NCBI GenBank assembly: GCA_964457365.1
Contig: CAYWFP010000163.1
Coordinates: 1-5,533 of the forward strand
Length of the DNA stretch: 5,533 nt
Reading direction: 5' to 3'
Source: CAYWFP01 sp964457365
GTDB lineage: Bacteria > Planctomycetota > SZUA-567
In this document: positions 5,299 to 5,533 of the stretch, piece by piece
Layout of the letters: each line of letters opens with the position of its first letter
Numbering within the stretch: the stretch's first letter is position 1
Made by a program: the position numbers and the translations under genes
The notes under the pieces: model-generated
Databases searched by the model: none
What the model was told of the DNA's origin: nothing
What the model saw: the letters and a program-made list of their open reading frames with translations, nothing else

Positions 5299-5522
5299 TG
5301 GTTGGGTGGCATGCGGCGTTAGGATACGATTAGGGCGCGTTTGTGGTACGGGCGTCCTGAATATCCGTCGTGCCAGGGAGGGCGGCGTAATGAAAAAGGG
5401 TGCGAAGCCTGCCCGCCTCCCCATACCAAAACTATAGCGATATAAAACTACTATTTCCAAGTCGCGGTTGCTCATATGGTAAGCGTTCACCAGATCAAGG
5501 CGGGAGCATCGAGGTTTTGCAG
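5299..5522. other. Intergenic region with one tiny ORF
   Basis: I see no convincing gene here. On the plus strand a 15-codon frame MKKGAKPARLPIPKL (5390-5437) has GGGAGGG about eight bases upstream and could be a small peptide or the tail of a lost gene. An AT-rich patch (5430-5455) may hold promoter elements. The minus-strand open frame crossing the region has no good start signal and overlaps the kinase start. Confidence 0.3.
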
Positions 5523-5533
5523 ATGACAACGGC
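5523..5533 (+). CDS. Possible start of a rightward gene, cut by the window edge
   Basis: An ATG at 5523 has GAGG eight bases upstream (5511-5514) and reads MTT before the window ends. It also overlaps the TGA of a 16-codon frame (5476-5526), as in a coupled start. With three codons visible nothing can be said about the product, and chance is a real possibility. Confidence 0.25.

Noticed and set aside
5176..5529. Minus-strand open frame of 117 codons upstream of the kinase
   Set aside because: It overlaps the first 70 or so bases of the kinase gene in another frame, lacks a start signal and has an unstructured, arginine- and proline-rich translation.
1..5533. CRISPR array, tRNA, rRNA or insertion sequence with a transposase
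   Set aside because: No regularly spaced repeat-spacer pattern, no cloverleaf or rRNA-like sequence and no transposase or integrase reading frame was seen; the only tandem repeats are the four 14-bp iterons.

Overview
The window looks like the edge of a small mobile replicon, plasmid-like or integrated, abutting a sensor kinase gene in a GC-rich bacterium. All convincing genes lie on the minus strand, so the layout is best read from right to left. The organism cannot be fixed from this sequence. A multi-PAS kinase with a cysteine-rich GAF domain and a DFNNQL-type H-box is common in Desulfovibrio-like and other anaerobic Gram-negative lineages, which is a weak hint only.

Right half (5249 to 2472): a large cytoplasmic PAS/GAF sensor histidine kinase. 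It has five PAS domains, one GAF domain and a HisKA dimerisation domain with the phospho-accepting histidine. The reading frame then leaves recognisable kinase sequence abruptly at about 2565 and ends after 30 unrelated residues. The ATP-binding catalytic domain is absent. This is probably where a rearrangement or insertion cut the gene.

Middle (2471 to 1972): about 500 bases with no convincing gene, but dense in signals. Two sigma70-like promoters point left. They are followed by about 320 bases with several strong hairpins, ending in a strong intrinsic terminator 16 bases before the Shine-Dalgarno of the next gene. It is either a free-standing structured small RNA or a leader/attenuator controlling the operon behind it.

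Left half (1971 to 699): three tightly coupled genes, with ATGA and GTGA stop/start overlaps. They encode a 56-residue ribbon-helix-helix-like protein, a 112-residue protein of unknown function, and a 256-residue winged-helix-type putative replication initiator. Four 14-bp direct repeats (iterons) overlap the stop codon of the last gene. Next to them are an inverted half-copy, a pyrimidine-rich tract and a long imperfect palindrome with a (CG)n core. Together these look like an iteron origin placed downstream of its initiator gene.

Far left (501 to 1): an AlpA-like helix-turn-helix gene (excisionase or regulator type). It is followed by a strong promoter with a built-in dyad and the first 47 codons of a HigB-type toxin gene cut by the window edge. 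Replication initiator, iterons, RHH protein, AlpA-like protein and toxin-antitoxin module together form a typical maintenance set for a plasmid or integrative element.
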